Positions 35,687 to 45,134 are shown, counted from the first letter of the stretch. The stretch: 64,000 bases of DNA from Pseudomonas sp. UYIF39 (GCF_029963765.1 NZ_JALBYU010000003.1:1-64000), one strand, 5' to 3'. The notes: generated by a model not told the origin, from the letters alone. Numbers and translations are program-made.

Positions 35687-35819
35687 GCAGCAGCTGGCGA
35701 AGCCTGCGTTCGGCTGCGAAGCAGTCGCAAATGCGGTACTCGCGGTGTATCTGAAAAACCGAGTTGCCTGATTTCACGACTGCTTCGCAGCCTAACGCAG
35801 GCTTCGCCAGCTGCTACAG
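35687..35819. repeat. Inverted-repeat intergenic element, copy 2
   Basis: About 133 bp with near-perfect inverted arms of about 40 bp: CAGCTGGCGAAGCCTGCGTT at the left and its complement at the right. The centre contains GAAAAACCGAGTTGCCTGAT, shared with 3670-3822. Lies directly after the kinase gene and could act as a transcript-end structure. Confidence 0.8.
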
Positions 35820-35843
35820 AGACCGCGCCAATTGCGGGCAACG

Positions 35844-35860
35844 TGCATTGATTCGGTGCA
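35844..35860 (+). promoter_or_regulatory. Candidate NtrC site upstream of nirB
   Basis: TGCATTGATTCGGTGCA keeps the outer TGCA...TGCA and spacing of the NtrC consensus TGCACY-N5-GGTGCA. It lies about 64 bp upstream of the sigma-54 promoter, a usual distance for an enhancer. Confidence 0.5.
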
Positions 35861-35923
35861 AAAACATCCCAATCAAACGCCGAGACCGCGACTAACCCAG
35901 CAAATACGGGGTGATGAAGAACT

Positions 35924-35939
35924 TGGCACAACCACTGCA
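35924..35939 (+). promoter_or_regulatory. Sigma-54 promoter of nirBD
   Basis: TGGCACAACCACTGCA: -24 half perfect, -12 half CTGCA, GG and GC ten bases apart. The best of the three sigma-54 matches in this cluster. Confidence 0.8.
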
Positions 35940-35950
35940 TTACCTTTCCC

Positions 35951-36060
35951 ACCATTACATAAAGCCCAGCCTTCAACGACGAAGGATGCGCTGCCCGAGA
36001 GAACGGGACCAGGACAAAGGCGTCCTCGCTAGGCAACTAGCGGGACGCCTTTTTTTGTTT
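35951..36060 (+). promoter_or_regulatory. NasT-type antitermination leader before nirB
   Basis: Two tandem hexaloop hairpins: CCTTC-AACGAC-GAAGG (35970-35985) and CCCG-AGAGAA-CGGG (35994-36007), eight bases apart; both loops have A1 and G4, the ANTAR consensus. Next comes GACAAAGGCGTC (36013-36024) and a strong terminator, AAGGCGTC...CTAGCG paired with CTAGCG...GACGCCTT, then TTTTTTT (36050-36056). Confidence 0.88.
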
Positions 36061-36127
36061 GCGCGAATTTGTCGAGCAAGACCTGAAAGCCCTGATGAGG
36101 CGGGTCTGAGCTCCCCCGGAGAACCTG

Positions 36128-38581
36128 ATGAAAAAACTAAAACTGGTGATGATCGGCAACGGCATGGCCGGGGTTCGCACCCTGGAAGAACTGCTCAAGC
36201 TGAGCAATGAGCTGTACGACATCACGGTCTTCGGCGCCGAACCTCATACCAACTACAACCGCATCCTGCTGTCACCCGTACTGGCCGGCGAACAGACCTT
36301 CGAAGAGATCGTGCTGAACGATCTGGACTGGTACCTGGAAAACAACATCAAGCTGCTACTCAACCGCAAAGTGGTAGAGATCGACCGGGTCAAACGCCGG
36401 GTCATCGCCGAAGACGGCACCGAAGCCGAATACGACCGCCTGCTGATCGCCACCGGTTCGACTCCGTTCATCCTGCCGATCCCCGGCAACACTTTGCACG
36501 GCGTGATCGGCTACCGCGACATCGCCGACACCCAGGCAATGATCGACACCGCGAAAACCCACAAGCACGCCGTTGTGATCGGCGGTGGCCTGCTCGGCCT
36601 GGAAGCCGCCAACGGCCTGATGCTGCGCGGCATGCTCGTCACTGTGGTGCACATCGGTGAATGGTTGCTGGAACGGCAACTGGACAAAACCAGCGGCCAG
36701 TTGCTGCAAACCGCCCTGGAGGCCCGCGGACTGCACTTTCGTCTTTGCGAGCAAACCCAGGCCCTGCACGACGCCGGCAATGGCCGGGTCGGCTCGGTTG
36801 AGTTCAAGAATGGCGACATCATCCCCGCCGACCTGGTGGTGATGGCCGCCGGTATTCGACCCAACACCGAACTCGCGGAAAAATCCGGCATCCCCTGCAA
36901 CCGCGGGATTCTGGTCAACGACACCCTGCAAACCTACGACCCGCGCATCTACGCCATCGGCGAATGCGCCAGCCACCGCGGCATCGCTTACGGCCTGGTG
37001 GCGCCGCTGTTCGAACAGGCCAAGGTCTGCGCCAACCACCTCGCCCAACTGGGCTTCGCCACCTACAAAGGTTCGGTGACGTCGACAAAGTTGAAAGTCA
37101 CCGGCATCGACCTGTTCTCCGCCGGCGACTTCATGGGCGGCGAAGGCACCGAAACCATCACCCTCTCCGACCCTATCGGCGGGGTCTACAAAAAACTGGT
37201 GATCAAGGATGACGTGCTGGTCGGCGCCTGTCTGTACGGCGATACGGCAGATGGTGGCTGGTATTTCCGGCAGATCCGTGAGAACCACGCCATCGACGAG
37301 ATCCGCGATCACCTGATGTTCGGTGAAAACGCCTTGGGCGACGTAGGACATCAAGGCCAGGACAAAGCCATGAGCATGGCCGACACCGCCGAAGTCTGCG
37401 GCTGCAACGGTGTGTGCAAAGGCACCATCGTCAAGGCGATTCAGGAACATGGGCTGTTCAGCGTCGATGACGTCAAGAAACACACCAAGGCTGCCAGCTC
37501 TTGCGGCTCCTGCGCAGGGTTGGTGGAACAGATCCTGATCAACACCGTGGGCGGCGCAGCAGACGTCAAACCGAAAAGCGAAAAAGCCATTTGCGGTTGC
37601 AGCGACTTGAACCACGGGCAAATCCGCCATGCCATCCGCGAGCAGCATCTGCTGACCATCGCCGGCACCATGAGCTATTTAAACTGGCGCACGCCGAACG
37701 GCTGCGCCACGTGCCGCCCGGCGCTCAACTACTACCTGATTTCCACCTGGCCGGGCGAAGCCAAGGACGACCCGCAATCGCGCCTGATCAACGAACGTGC
37801 CCACGCCAACATTCAGAAAGACGGCACTTACTCTGTAGTCCCACGGATGTGGGGCGGTGTGACCAATCCTTCAGAACTGCGGCGCATTGCCGACGTGGCC
37901 GACAAATACAACGTGCCAATGGTCAAGGTCACCGGCGGCCAGCGTATCGATTTGCTGGGGATCAAGAAGCAGGACCTGCCGGGCGTCTGGAAGGACCTCG
38001 ACATGCCGTCCGGCCACGCCTACGGCAAATCCATCCGCACCGTGAAGACCTGCGTTGGCAGTGAGTTCTGCCGCTTCGGCACCCAGAACTCCACGCAACT
38101 GGGCATTGAGCTTGAGCACGACCTGTTCAACATGTGGTCGCCGCACAAAGTGAAACTGGCCGTCTCCGGTTGCCCACGCAACTGTTCGGAAGCAGGCATC
38201 AAGGACGTCGGAATTATCGGCGTGGATTCGGGCTGGGAGATGTACATCGGTGGCAACGGCGGGATCAAAACCGAAGTCGCGGAATTCTTCGTCAAGCTGA
38301 AAACCGCCGAAGAAGTGCGTGAATACAACGGCGCGTTCCTGCAGCTCTATCGCGAAGAAGCTTTCTACCTTGAACGCACCGTCCATTACCTGCAACGGGT
38401 CGGCATGGAACACATCAAGAAAGCCGTGCTGGAAGACCCGGAGCGGCGCAAGGCGCTCAACGATCGCTTGCAATTCTCCCTGTCGTTCGAACAGGACCCG
38501 TGGAAGGAACGCCTGGAACAACCACTGCTGAAGAAAGAATTCGACGTCATCGCAGTGAAGAACCTGGAGGTGTCGGCATGA
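36128..38581 (+). CDS. nirB: Assimilatory nitrite reductase large subunit
   Basis: Reduces nitrite to ammonium with NAD(P)H. 817 aa. FAD/NAD domains at the N-terminus (MIGNGMAGVRTLEELL; VIGGGLLGLEAANGL). BFD-type [2Fe-2S] region with CGCNGVCKGT and SCGSCAGLVEQIL (residues about 423-470). C-terminal sulfite/nitrite reductase part with the siroheme-[4Fe-4S] ligands TCVGSEFCRFG and SGCPRNCSEAGIKDVG. Its stop overlaps the nirD start (ATGA). Confidence 0.97.
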   Translation: MKKLKLVMIGNGMAGVRTLEELLKLSNELYDITVFGAEPHTNYNRILLSPVLAGEQTFEEIVLNDLDWYLENNIKLLLNRKVVEIDRVKRRVIAEDGTEAEYDRLLIATGSTPFILPIPGNTLHGVIGYRDIADTQAMIDTAKTHKHAVVIGGGLLGLEAANGLMLRGMLVTVVHIGEWLLERQLDKTSGQLLQTALEARGLHFRLCEQTQALHDAGNGRVGSVEFKNGDIIPADLVVMAAGIRPNTELAEKSGIPCNRGILVNDTLQTYDPRIYAIGECASHRGIAYGLVAPLFEQAKVCANHLAQLGFATYKGSVTSTKLKVTGIDLFSAGDFMGGEGTETITLSDPIGGVYKKLVIKDDVLVGACLYGDTADGGWYFRQIRENHAIDEIRDHLMFGENALGDVGHQGQDKAMSMADTAEVCGCNGVCKGTIVKAIQEHGLFSVDDVKKHTKAASSCGSCAGLVEQILINTVGGAADVKPKSEKAICGCSDLNHGQIRHAIREQHLLTIAGTMSYLNWRTPNGCATCRPALNYYLISTWPGEAKDDPQSRLINERAHANIQKDGTYSVVPRMWGGVTNPSELRRIADVADKYNVPMVKVTGGQRIDLLGIKKQDLPGVWKDLDMPSGHAYGKSIRTVKTCVGSEFCRFGTQNSTQLGIELEHDLFNMWSPHKVKLAVSGCPRNCSEAGIKDVGIIGVDSGWEMYIGGNGGIKTEVAEFFVKLKTAEEVREYNGAFLQLYREEAFYLERTVHYLQRVGMEHIKKAVLEDPERRKALNDRLQFSLSFEQDPWKERLEQPLLKKEFDVIAVKNLEVSA

Positions 38582-38895
38582 ACTGGCTGGATATCTGCGC
38601 ACTGGAAGAAATCAATGCCCTCGGCTCGCGGATCATTGCTGGCCCGAAAGGCGACATCGCGATTTTTCGTACCAGCGACGATGAGGTTTTCGCCCTCGAC
38701 GACCGCTGCCCGCACAAGGGCGGGCCACTGTCCCAAGGTTTGATCTACGGCAAACGAGTCGCCTGCCCGCTGCATAACTGGCAGATCGACTTGGAAACCG
38801 GTGAAGCCCAGGCCCCGGACATCGGTTGCGCTCACCACCATTCAGCACGGGTCGAGAATGGCCGGGTGTTGCTGGCCCTGCGGGAAGCAAGCTAA
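38578..38895 (+). CDS. nirD: Nitrite reductase small subunit
   Basis: 105 aa, MNWLDICALEEINALGSR. Rieske-type [2Fe-2S] ligands are present as CPHKGG and CPLHNW, so this NirD should bind a cluster (the E. coli NirD does not). Four-base overlap with nirB and one-base overlap with the nitrate reductase start (TAATG) show tight translational coupling. Confidence 0.95.
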   Translation: MNWLDICALEEINALGSRIIAGPKGDIAIFRTSDDEVFALDDRCPHKGGPLSQGLIYGKRVACPLHNWQIDLETGEAQAPDIGCAHHHSARVENGRVLLALREAS

Positions 38896-41609
38896 TGAAC
38901 CAGATCACCGCTTCCACCTGCTGCTATTGCGGGGTCGGCTGCGGCGTGCTGATCGAGCATGACGGCGAGCGCATTCTCGGCGTCAGCGGCGATCCGGCCC
39001 ACCCGGCCAACTTCGGCAAACTGTGCAGTAAAGGCTCTACATTACACCTGACCGGCGACCTCGCGGCCCGGGCGCAGTATCCCGAACTGCGCCTGGGCAA
39101 AGGCCTGGCCCGCAGCCGCACCGACTGGGACACCGCCCTCGATCATGCCGCCAGCGTTTTTGCCGAGACCATCGCCGAACACGGTCCGGACAGCGTGGCG
39201 TTCTATATCTCCGGGCAATTACTGACCGAGGATTACTACGCCTTCAACAAACTGGCGCGAGCGCTGGTGGGCACCAACAACATCGACAGCAACTCGCGCC
39301 TGTGCATGTCTTCGGCAGTGGTCGGTTACAAGCGCAGCCTGGGCGCCGACGCACCGCCGTGCAGCTACGAAGACCTGGAATTGAGCGACTGCGTGATGAT
39401 CGTCGGCAGCAACATGGCCTACGCCCACCCGATACTTTTCCGTCGCCTGGAGGAAGCGAAATCACGCCGGCCGCAGATGAAAGTCATCGTCATCGACCCG
39501 CGTCGTACCGACACCTGCGATCTGGCGGACCTGCACCTGGCGATTCTGCCAGGCACCGATGTCGCCTTGTTCCATGGGATTTTGCACCTGCTGCTGTGGG
39601 AAGACTGGGTCGACCGCGACTTCATCAAGGCCCACACCGAAGGCTTGGCCGAGCTGAAAAACCTGGTGCGCGATTACACGCCGCAGATGGTCTCGCAGCT
39701 CTGCGGGATCAGCGTCGAGCAACTGCAGCAATGTGCCAAATGGGTCGGCACCTCGCCGAGTTTCCTGTCGCTTTGGTGCATGGGCTTGAACCAGTCCACC
39801 GCCGGCAGCGCGAAAAACAGCGCACTGATCAACTTGCATCTGGCCACCGGGCAAATCGGCCGCCCCGGTGCAGGACCTTTCTCGCTGACCGGTCAGCCGA
39901 ATGCCATGGGTGGCCGCGAAACAGGCAGCTTGTCGAACCTGCTGCCAGGCCATCGCGAGGCTGCCAATGCCGAACATCGCGCGGAAGTGGCGGCGTATTG
40001 GGGCGTGGATCAACTGCCTGCAAACACCGGGCTCACCGCTATCGAGTTGTTTGAGCAGGTGCGCAGCGGAAAAATCAAGGCACTGTGGATCGCCTGCACC
40101 AACCCTGCGCAATCAATGCCGGATCAAACCGCCGTGCGCGCGGCACTGCAAGCCTGCCCGTTCGTGGTGTTACAGGAAGCCTTCCGCGCCACCGAAACCG
40201 CTGCGTTTGCCGACCTGTTGCTGCCCGCTGCCAGTTGGGGCGAAAAGGACGGCACGGTGACCAACTCCGAACGGCGCATTTCCCACGTTCGCCGAGCCGT
40301 CGTCGCACCCGGCGAAGCCCGCTCTGACTGGGCGATCACGGTGGATTTCGCACAGCGTCTGGAAAAACATCTGCGTCCCGGGCAAAACAGCCTGTTCGCC
40401 TTTGAAAATCCGGCGCAGGTCTTCGACGAGTACAAGCAATTGACCCGCGGGCGTGATCTGGACTTGTCCGGTATCAGTCATGCGTTGATTGACCGGCTCG
40501 GTCCTCAGCAATGGCCCTTCCCCACTGGTGCCACCGAAGGGACAGCCCGGCTGTACCTGGACGGAGTTTTCCCGACGGCCAGTGGACGAGCGCAATTCGT
40601 GGCCGATCCGTATCGCGCCGCCAAGGAACAACGCGATGCGCGCTTCCCGCTGACCCTGATCACCGGCCGTCTGCGGGATCAATGGCACGGCATGAGCCGC
40701 ACCGGTACCGCCGCACAGCTATTCGGCCATGTCAGCGAAGCGGTGTTGAGTTTGCACCCGGATGAACTGCGTCGTCATCGGCTGCAATCGGGCGACCTGG
40801 TCAGCCTGAAAAGTCGCCGTGGCGCAGTGATTGTCGCCGTCGGCAGTGACGACAGCGTGCGACCTGGTCAGGCCTTTCTGCCCATGCATTGGGGTGACCG
40901 CTTCCTCAAGGGCGGCGTAAATGCGCTCACCCAACCGGCTTTCGACCCTTTGTCGAAACAACCCGAACTCAAGCACAGCGGCGTACGCCTGGAACCGGTG
41001 CAACTGCCGTGGAACCTGTTCGCCCTGATCGAGGGCAATGTTCAACAGAATTTTGAGACGCTACGACCGCTCTGTGAGGCGTTTTCCTACGTCAGCCTCA
41101 GCCTGGCCGGCCGCGAACGCCCCGCGCTGCTGATACGCGCTGCCAGCGCCGTCGCGCCCGACCCGCAATTGCTGCGTGATATCGATCAATGCCTGGGACT
41201 CAACGATGGCCCGGTTTTGGCCTACGACGACCCACGGCGCTCCATCGGTAAACGGGTGCGGATCGAGAACGGCCGGATCACTGCAATTCGCCTGGCCGGT
41301 GAAACCCTTGCCCAACACTGGCTGCAAAACCTGTGGCTGGAAGGTCGCGCTGACGGACAACTGCGGCGCTGGCTGCTGGCACCTCTGAGCGCCCCACCGG
41401 GCAACGCCAATACGCCGACCGCCGGTAACAAAACCCTGTGCAACTGCAAAAACGTCAGCCAAAGCGCGGTCTGCGCCGGCATTAGCCGCGGCCTGGACCT
41501 GCAGGGTTTGAAACAAGAATTGGGCTGCGGCACGCAATGCGGCTCCTGCGTCCCGGAAATCAAGCGTTTGCTGGCCGCCACTGCGCAGCCGGTCGCCGTC
41601 ACCTCGTGA
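38895..41609 (+). CDS. Assimilatory nitrate reductase, catalytic subunit
   Basis: Molybdopterin enzyme reducing nitrate to nitrite; 904 aa. N-terminal [4Fe-4S] ligands CCYCGVGCGV and LCSKGSTLH; Mo-bis-MGD domain with RLCMSSAVVGYKRSLGADAP (the cysteine is the likely Mo ligand) and TGQPNAMGGRETG; C-terminal BFD-like [2Fe-2S] domain (CNCKNVSQSAVCAGI ... CGTQCGSCVPEIK). The fused BFD domain marks the NasC/NasA assimilatory type, which takes electrons from a flavoprotein. Gene names vary between species, so I leave the symbol open. Confidence 0.95.
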   Translation: MNQITASTCCYCGVGCGVLIEHDGERILGVSGDPAHPANFGKLCSKGSTLHLTGDLAARAQYPELRLGKGLARSRTDWDTALDHAASVFAETIAEHGPDSVAFYISGQLLTEDYYAFNKLARALVGTNNIDSNSRLCMSSAVVGYKRSLGADAPPCSYEDLELSDCVMIVGSNMAYAHPILFRRLEEAKSRRPQMKVIVIDPRRTDTCDLADLHLAILPGTDVALFHGILHLLLWEDWVDRDFIKAHTEGLAELKNLVRDYTPQMVSQLCGISVEQLQQCAKWVGTSPSFLSLWCMGLNQSTAGSAKNSALINLHLATGQIGRPGAGPFSLTGQPNAMGGRETGSLSNLLPGHREAANAEHRAEVAAYWGVDQLPANTGLTAIELFEQVRSGKIKALWIACTNPAQSMPDQTAVRAALQACPFVVLQEAFRATETAAFADLLLPAASWGEKDGTVTNSERRISHVRRAVVAPGEARSDWAITVDFAQRLEKHLRPGQNSLFAFENPAQVFDEYKQLTRGRDLDLSGISHALIDRLGPQQWPFPTGATEGTARLYLDGVFPTASGRAQFVADPYRAAKEQRDARFPLTLITGRLRDQWHGMSRTGTAAQLFGHVSEAVLSLHPDELRRHRLQSGDLVSLKSRRGAVIVAVGSDDSVRPGQAFLPMHWGDRFLKGGVNALTQPAFDPLSKQPELKHSGVRLEPVQLPWNLFALIEGNVQQNFETLRPLCEAFSYVSLSLAGRERPALLIRAASAVAPDPQLLRDIDQCLGLNDGPVLAYDDPRRSIGKRVRIENGRITAIRLAGETLAQHWLQNLWLEGRADGQLRRWLLAPLSAPPGNANTPTAGNKTLCNCKNVSQSAVCAGISRGLDLQGLKQELGCGTQCGSCVPEIKRLLAATAQPVAVTS

Positions 41610-41620
41610 GGAAAAACACT

Positions 41621-42397
41621 ATGAGCGCAAAAGTCTGGCTGGTGGGTGCGGGTCCTGGCGATCCGGAATTGTTGACCCTCAAGGCCGTGCGGGCGTTGAG
41701 CGAAGCAGATGTGGTGCTGATCGATGACCTGGTCAACGACGCGGTGCTGGAGCATTGCCCCCAGGCGCGGATCATTCCCGTGGGCAAGCGCGGCGGCTGT
41801 CGTTCCACGCCTCAGGCATTCATTCATCGCCTGATGCTGCGTTATTCCCGCCACGGTAAATGCCTGGTGCGGCTCAAGGGTGGCGACCCGTGCATTTTTG
41901 GCCGGGGCGGCGAAGAAGCGCAGTGGCTGCGTGAACATGGGGTCGAAGTGGAACTGGTCAATGGCATCACCGCCGGGCTTGCCGGCGCAACGCAATGCGA
42001 TATTCCGTTGACCCTGCGGGGTGTTGCTCGTGGCGTGACACTGGTCACCGCCCACACTCAGGATGGCAGCAGCCTGAACTGGCAAGCACTGGCCCAAGGT
42101 GGCACGACGCTGGTGGTGTATATGGGTGTCGCAAAACTGAGCGAGATTCGTGAGCAGTTGCTAACCGGCGGAATGGCGGCGGATACACCAGTGGCGATGA
42201 TTGAAAATGCTTCGCTGCCACACCAACGGGAATGTCGGAGCGATCTGACAGCGATGGAAGACGATGCCTACGCCTTCCAACTGAAAAGCCCAGCCATTTT
42301 GGTGATTGGAACCGTGGCAGCCCGTGCAACGTCATCCCTGTGGGAGCGACCGGACGGCGTTCCATTTGCCGCGATGGCAGCCGATCAGTCAGCCTGA
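41621..42397 (+). CDS. cobA: Uroporphyrinogen-III C-methyltransferase
   Basis: Makes precorrin-2, the precursor of the siroheme needed by NirB. 258 aa from MSAKVWLVGAGPGDPELLTL at 41621, with GAGGAAAAA upstream. Motifs: VGAGPGDPELLTL, VRLKGGDPCIFGRGGEE, GITAGLAGATQCDIPLT, VVYMGVAKL. Last gene of the nirBD unit. The last ~20 codons overlap a stretch resembling a REP core (CCTGTGGGAGCGA near 42339-42351), so the C-terminal tail may have been altered by a repeat insertion. Confidence 0.95.
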   Translation: MSAKVWLVGAGPGDPELLTLKAVRALSEADVVLIDDLVNDAVLEHCPQARIIPVGKRGGCRSTPQAFIHRLMLRYSRHGKCLVRLKGGDPCIFGRGGEEAQWLREHGVEVELVNGITAGLAGATQCDIPLTLRGVARGVTLVTAHTQDGSSLNWQALAQGGTTLVVYMGVAKLSEIREQLLTGGMAADTPVAMIENASLPHQRECRSDLTAMEDDAYAFQLKSPAILVIGTVAARATSSLWERPDGVPFAAMAADQSA

Positions 42398-42437
42398 ATC
42401 TGTCTGATTCAACCCTTCTTTACCAAATCGCAGACAA

Positions 42438-42470
42438 AGAAAAGCCCGGCCTAAGCCGGGCTTTTCAGAG
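42438..42470. terminator. Bidirectional terminator between cobA and oprF
   Basis: AAAAGCCCGGC-CTAA-GCCGGGCTTTT, perfect stem with A- and T-ends between convergent genes. Confidence 0.93.
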
Positions 42471-42481
42471 CTGCAAACTAA

Positions 42482-43516
42482 TTACTTAGCTTGGGCTTCA
42501 ACCTTCGCTTCTACGCGACGGTTTACAGCGCGACCAGCTTCAGTTTTGTTGTCAGCAACTGGGCGGGATTCGCCGTAGCCAACAGACTGAACGCGGGACG
42601 ATTCAACACCGTACTGGTTGGTCAGAACTTGTTTAACGGCGCTTGCACGACGCTCGGACAGTTTCTGGTTGTAAGCGTCAGGACCGACGGAGTCAGTGTG
42701 ACCTTCAACAGTGGTGCTGGTGGATGGGTACTGCTTCATGAAGTCAGCGAGGTTTTTGATGTCGCCGTAGCTGTTAGGCTTGACTACCGACTTGTTGAAG
42801 TCGAATTTCACGTCCAGCTCAACACGAACAACTTCAGCAACTGCTGGGCAGCCATCAGCATCAACAGTTACGTTGGCTGGGGTATCCGGGCACTTGTCAA
42901 CGTTATCGCAAACGCCATCGTTGTCGCTGTCGGAGCAGACTTCAGCTGGTGCTTGAACTGGAGCAGCAGCAGGCTTGGAGCCACCACCGAAGTTCACACC
43001 GATACCGACGCTTGGAGCCCACTCGGTGTCGCCCTGGTCGATGTTGTATTGAGCTTCAACGCCAGCACGGGCGTAGAAGTTCTCGGTGAAGTACAGCTTG
43101 GCACCGCCACCAACGTTAGCGAAGGTGGAATGGTTACGACCGCCACCGCCGTTCTGGCCAATGCTCTGGTCCGAGAAACCGGCCGAAACGTATGGACGAA
43201 CCATGTCGCCTGGGTTGTTGAAGTGGTACAGAGCGTCCAGAGCGGTATCAGCGCCCTTAACGTTACGACCGTCATCGGAACGCACGTTGTGCACTTCGTC
43301 GTAAGCCAGACGCAGTTCAACGTCATCGGTGATGAAGTAGCCTACGGAAGCGCCAAACAGGTTGCCGTTGTTTTTGAAGTCACGATCGCTGTCGTACTGT
43401 TCTTTCTTGGCGAAGCCTTCGATTTCAACTGCGCCTTGGCCTTGTGCCAGCGCGCCGAACGAAGTAGCGGCAATAAGAGAACCAATGGCAAAGCCCAAGG
43501 TGTTTTTCAGTTTCAT
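42482..43516 (-). CDS. oprF: Major outer membrane porin OprF
   Basis: 344 aa. Signal peptide MKLKNTLGFAIGSLIAATSF with cleavage after ALA. N-terminal eight-stranded barrel ending near residue 160, a proline/alanine linker (KPAAAPVQAPA), a cysteine-containing calcium-binding-like loop (CSDSDNDGVCDNVDKCPDTP), and a C-terminal OmpA-like peptidoglycan-binding domain (VEGHTDSVGPDAYNQKLSER). Non-specific porin and structural link to the cell wall. It lies behind sigX, whose product is known to drive oprF in Pseudomonas. Confidence 0.98.
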   Translation of the reverse strand: MKLKNTLGFAIGSLIAATSFGALAQGQGAVEIEGFAKKEQYDSDRDFKNNGNLFGASVGYFITDDVELRLAYDEVHNVRSDDGRNVKGADTALDALYHFNNPGDMVRPYVSAGFSDQSIGQNGGGGRNHSTFANVGGGAKLYFTENFYARAGVEAQYNIDQGDTEWAPSVGIGVNFGGGSKPAAAPVQAPAEVCSDSDNDGVCDNVDKCPDTPANVTVDADGCPAVAEVVRVELDVKFDFNKSVVKPNSYGDIKNLADFMKQYPSTSTTVEGHTDSVGPDAYNQKLSERRASAVKQVLTNQYGVESSRVQSVGYGESRPVADNKTEAGRAVNRRVEAKVEAQAK

Positions 43517-43623
43517 CCGTTAAATCCCCATCTGGTGATTGTGAAGCAGTCCCGCAAACCGGGGGACAACTCGGCGGCAATTCTATCAGAACTTGCCTAC
43601 GCGTAAGAGATATTTGCGCCGAA
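43517..43623 (-). promoter_or_regulatory. sigX-oprF intergenic region and oprF leader
   Basis: Holds the oprF ribosome-binding region (GGGGATTTAACGG) and a likely promoter; on the minus strand TAGAAT near 43580-43585 is a fair -10. In Pseudomonas both a vegetative and a SigX-dependent promoter are known here; I cannot define the SigX box by eye. Confidence 0.4.
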
Positions 43624-44214
43624 CTAAGTTTCAGCAATGCCTGCAAATTTCTCACGCAATTTATCTAGAGCGCGTTTGTACCGCATTTTTGTTGCACTCA
43701 AACCCATGTGCATGATGTCTGCGATCTCCTGAAACTCCAGCTCTGCGACAAATCGTAGCACCAGAATTTCACGGTCAATCGGGTTCACATACACTAACCA
43801 GCGATCGAGTCCAGCCTTGTCCTCAGGTTTCGGCGCCTTTTCTTCAGACGCTTCCTCGAGGGGGTCCAGACTCAAAGCATCCATCAAGCGACGCTTTCGC
43901 CGTTCTTTCCGATACTGCGTGATGCACTCGTTGTACGTGATGCTATATAGCCATGTCTTGAACTTCGATTTGCCCTCGAAGTTCTTCAAGCCATACAGCA
44001 CCTTCAACATCACTTCCTGACAGACATCGTCTGCGTCGCGATCGTTCCCAAGATATCGCGCACAGACGTTAAATAATGTTCGCTGGTAACGCCGCATCAG
44101 TTCTTCATAGGCGCGCGTTACGTGAAACAGCTCGGTATGCGAGCGCGCGACCAACTCCTCATCAGAGAGCTCGCGGGGGTCGTAGCGCGTGGACAGCGAT
44201 TGAGCTTTATTCAA
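43624..44214 (-). CDS. sigX: ECF sigma factor SigX
   Basis: 196 aa. Region 2 (RRYQRTLFNVCARYLGNDRD-ADDVCQEVMLKVLYGL ... FKTWLYSITYN) and region 4 (DREILVLRFVAELEFQEIAD) of ECF sigma factors. Controls oprF, envelope and fatty-acid genes in Pseudomonas. No anti-sigma gene is adjacent; instead the upstream genes are cmpX, cfrX and cmaX, as in P. aeruginosa. Confidence 0.97.
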   Translation of the reverse strand: MNKAQSLSTRYDPRELSDEELVARSHTELFHVTRAYEELMRRYQRTLFNVCARYLGNDRDADDVCQEVMLKVLYGLKNFEGKSKFKTWLYSITYNECITQYRKERRKRRLMDALSLDPLEEASEEKAPKPEDKAGLDRWLVYVNPIDREILVLRFVAELEFQEIADIMHMGLSATKMRYKRALDKLREKFAGIAET

Positions 44215-44303
44215 AACAAGTCGGGCCGACAGTCAGGTCAATGTCCGCCGCAACCCTTTTCAGGGCAATTTTGCGGCGGCATAGATTAGCAGGGTTTGCC
44301 GGG

Positions 44304-45134
44304 TTAGCGGCTACTCACATGCTGTTCCAGGAGGATCCGATTGGAGAGAGAGACTAGCTCACCCTCATCGGTCAGCAATGTGGTTTTAACCGTGCCGATC
44401 TCTTCGATCTGACCTTCGACCTCGCCAACACGCACTTGTTGCCCAACCTGATACAACTCACGTACATAGATTCCCGCAAGAATCTGACCGGCAATTTCCC
44501 GGCTTCCCAACCCCATGGCCAGCGCGACCGCCAGACCAACGGTAATCAATACGATCACAATCACGTGGTTAAGCAGGTCTGTCTTGACCTCCAACTGGCT
44601 GATTGCGACCGAAATACTGATGATAATCACCAGGCCCTGGGCAATTCTCCCCAGGCCCGCAGCGTAGTCCAGCCCTACGCCCTCTGCTGCACCCCGCACC
44701 AGCCCATTGGCCAATTGCGCGAGCAAAACACCCACCAGCAGCACCAGCGCGGCGCCGAATACTTTCGGCAGATACAGCGCAAGCATGTCAAGCGTAGCCG
44801 AAACTCGCTCAAGTCCAAGGGATTCTGCAGCAGAAACCAGAAAAATCAACAGGACGAACCAATAGACAATCTTGCCAATCAAGGTCGAGATCGGCACTTG
44901 AAGGCCGGCCCGGGACAGCAATTTTGTCAGACCAGTGCCGCCCATCAGGCGATCGAGCCCCAGCTTGGCGAGCAATTTGGACAACAAAGTGTCCAAAAGT
45001 TTCGCAACGACGAAACCCAACAGCAGCACAACCAGTGCGCCGAACAGGTTCGGGATGAAATTTGCAACCTTGGTCCATAACGCAGTCATTGCAGTGACGA
45101 GGCTCTGAGTCCAGAGATCAAGTTCCATATTCAA
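44304..45134 (-). CDS. cmpX: Small-conductance mechanosensitive channel-like protein CmpX
   Basis: 276 aa inner-membrane protein. About four to five hydrophobic segments (LFGALVVLLLGFVVAKLLDT; IVYWFVLLIFLVSAAESLGL; VFGAALVLLVGVLLAQLANG; VIVIVLITVGLAVALAMGLG), then a C-terminal MscS-like beta domain (REIAGQILAGIYVRELYQVG). CmpX affects SigX activity in Pseudomonas, probably by sensing membrane state. Overlaps cfrX by four bases. Confidence 0.93.
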   Translation of the reverse strand: MNMELDLWTQSLVTAMTALWTKVANFIPNLFGALVVLLLGFVVAKLLDTLLSKLLAKLGLDRLMGGTGLTKLLSRAGLQVPISTLIGKIVYWFVLLIFLVSAAESLGLERVSATLDMLALYLPKVFGAALVLLVGVLLAQLANGLVRGAAEGVGLDYAAGLGRIAQGLVIIISISVAISQLEVKTDLLNHVIVIVLITVGLAVALAMGLGSREIAGQILAGIYVRELYQVGQQVRVGEVEGQIEEIGTVKTTLLTDEGELVSLSNRILLEQHVSSR

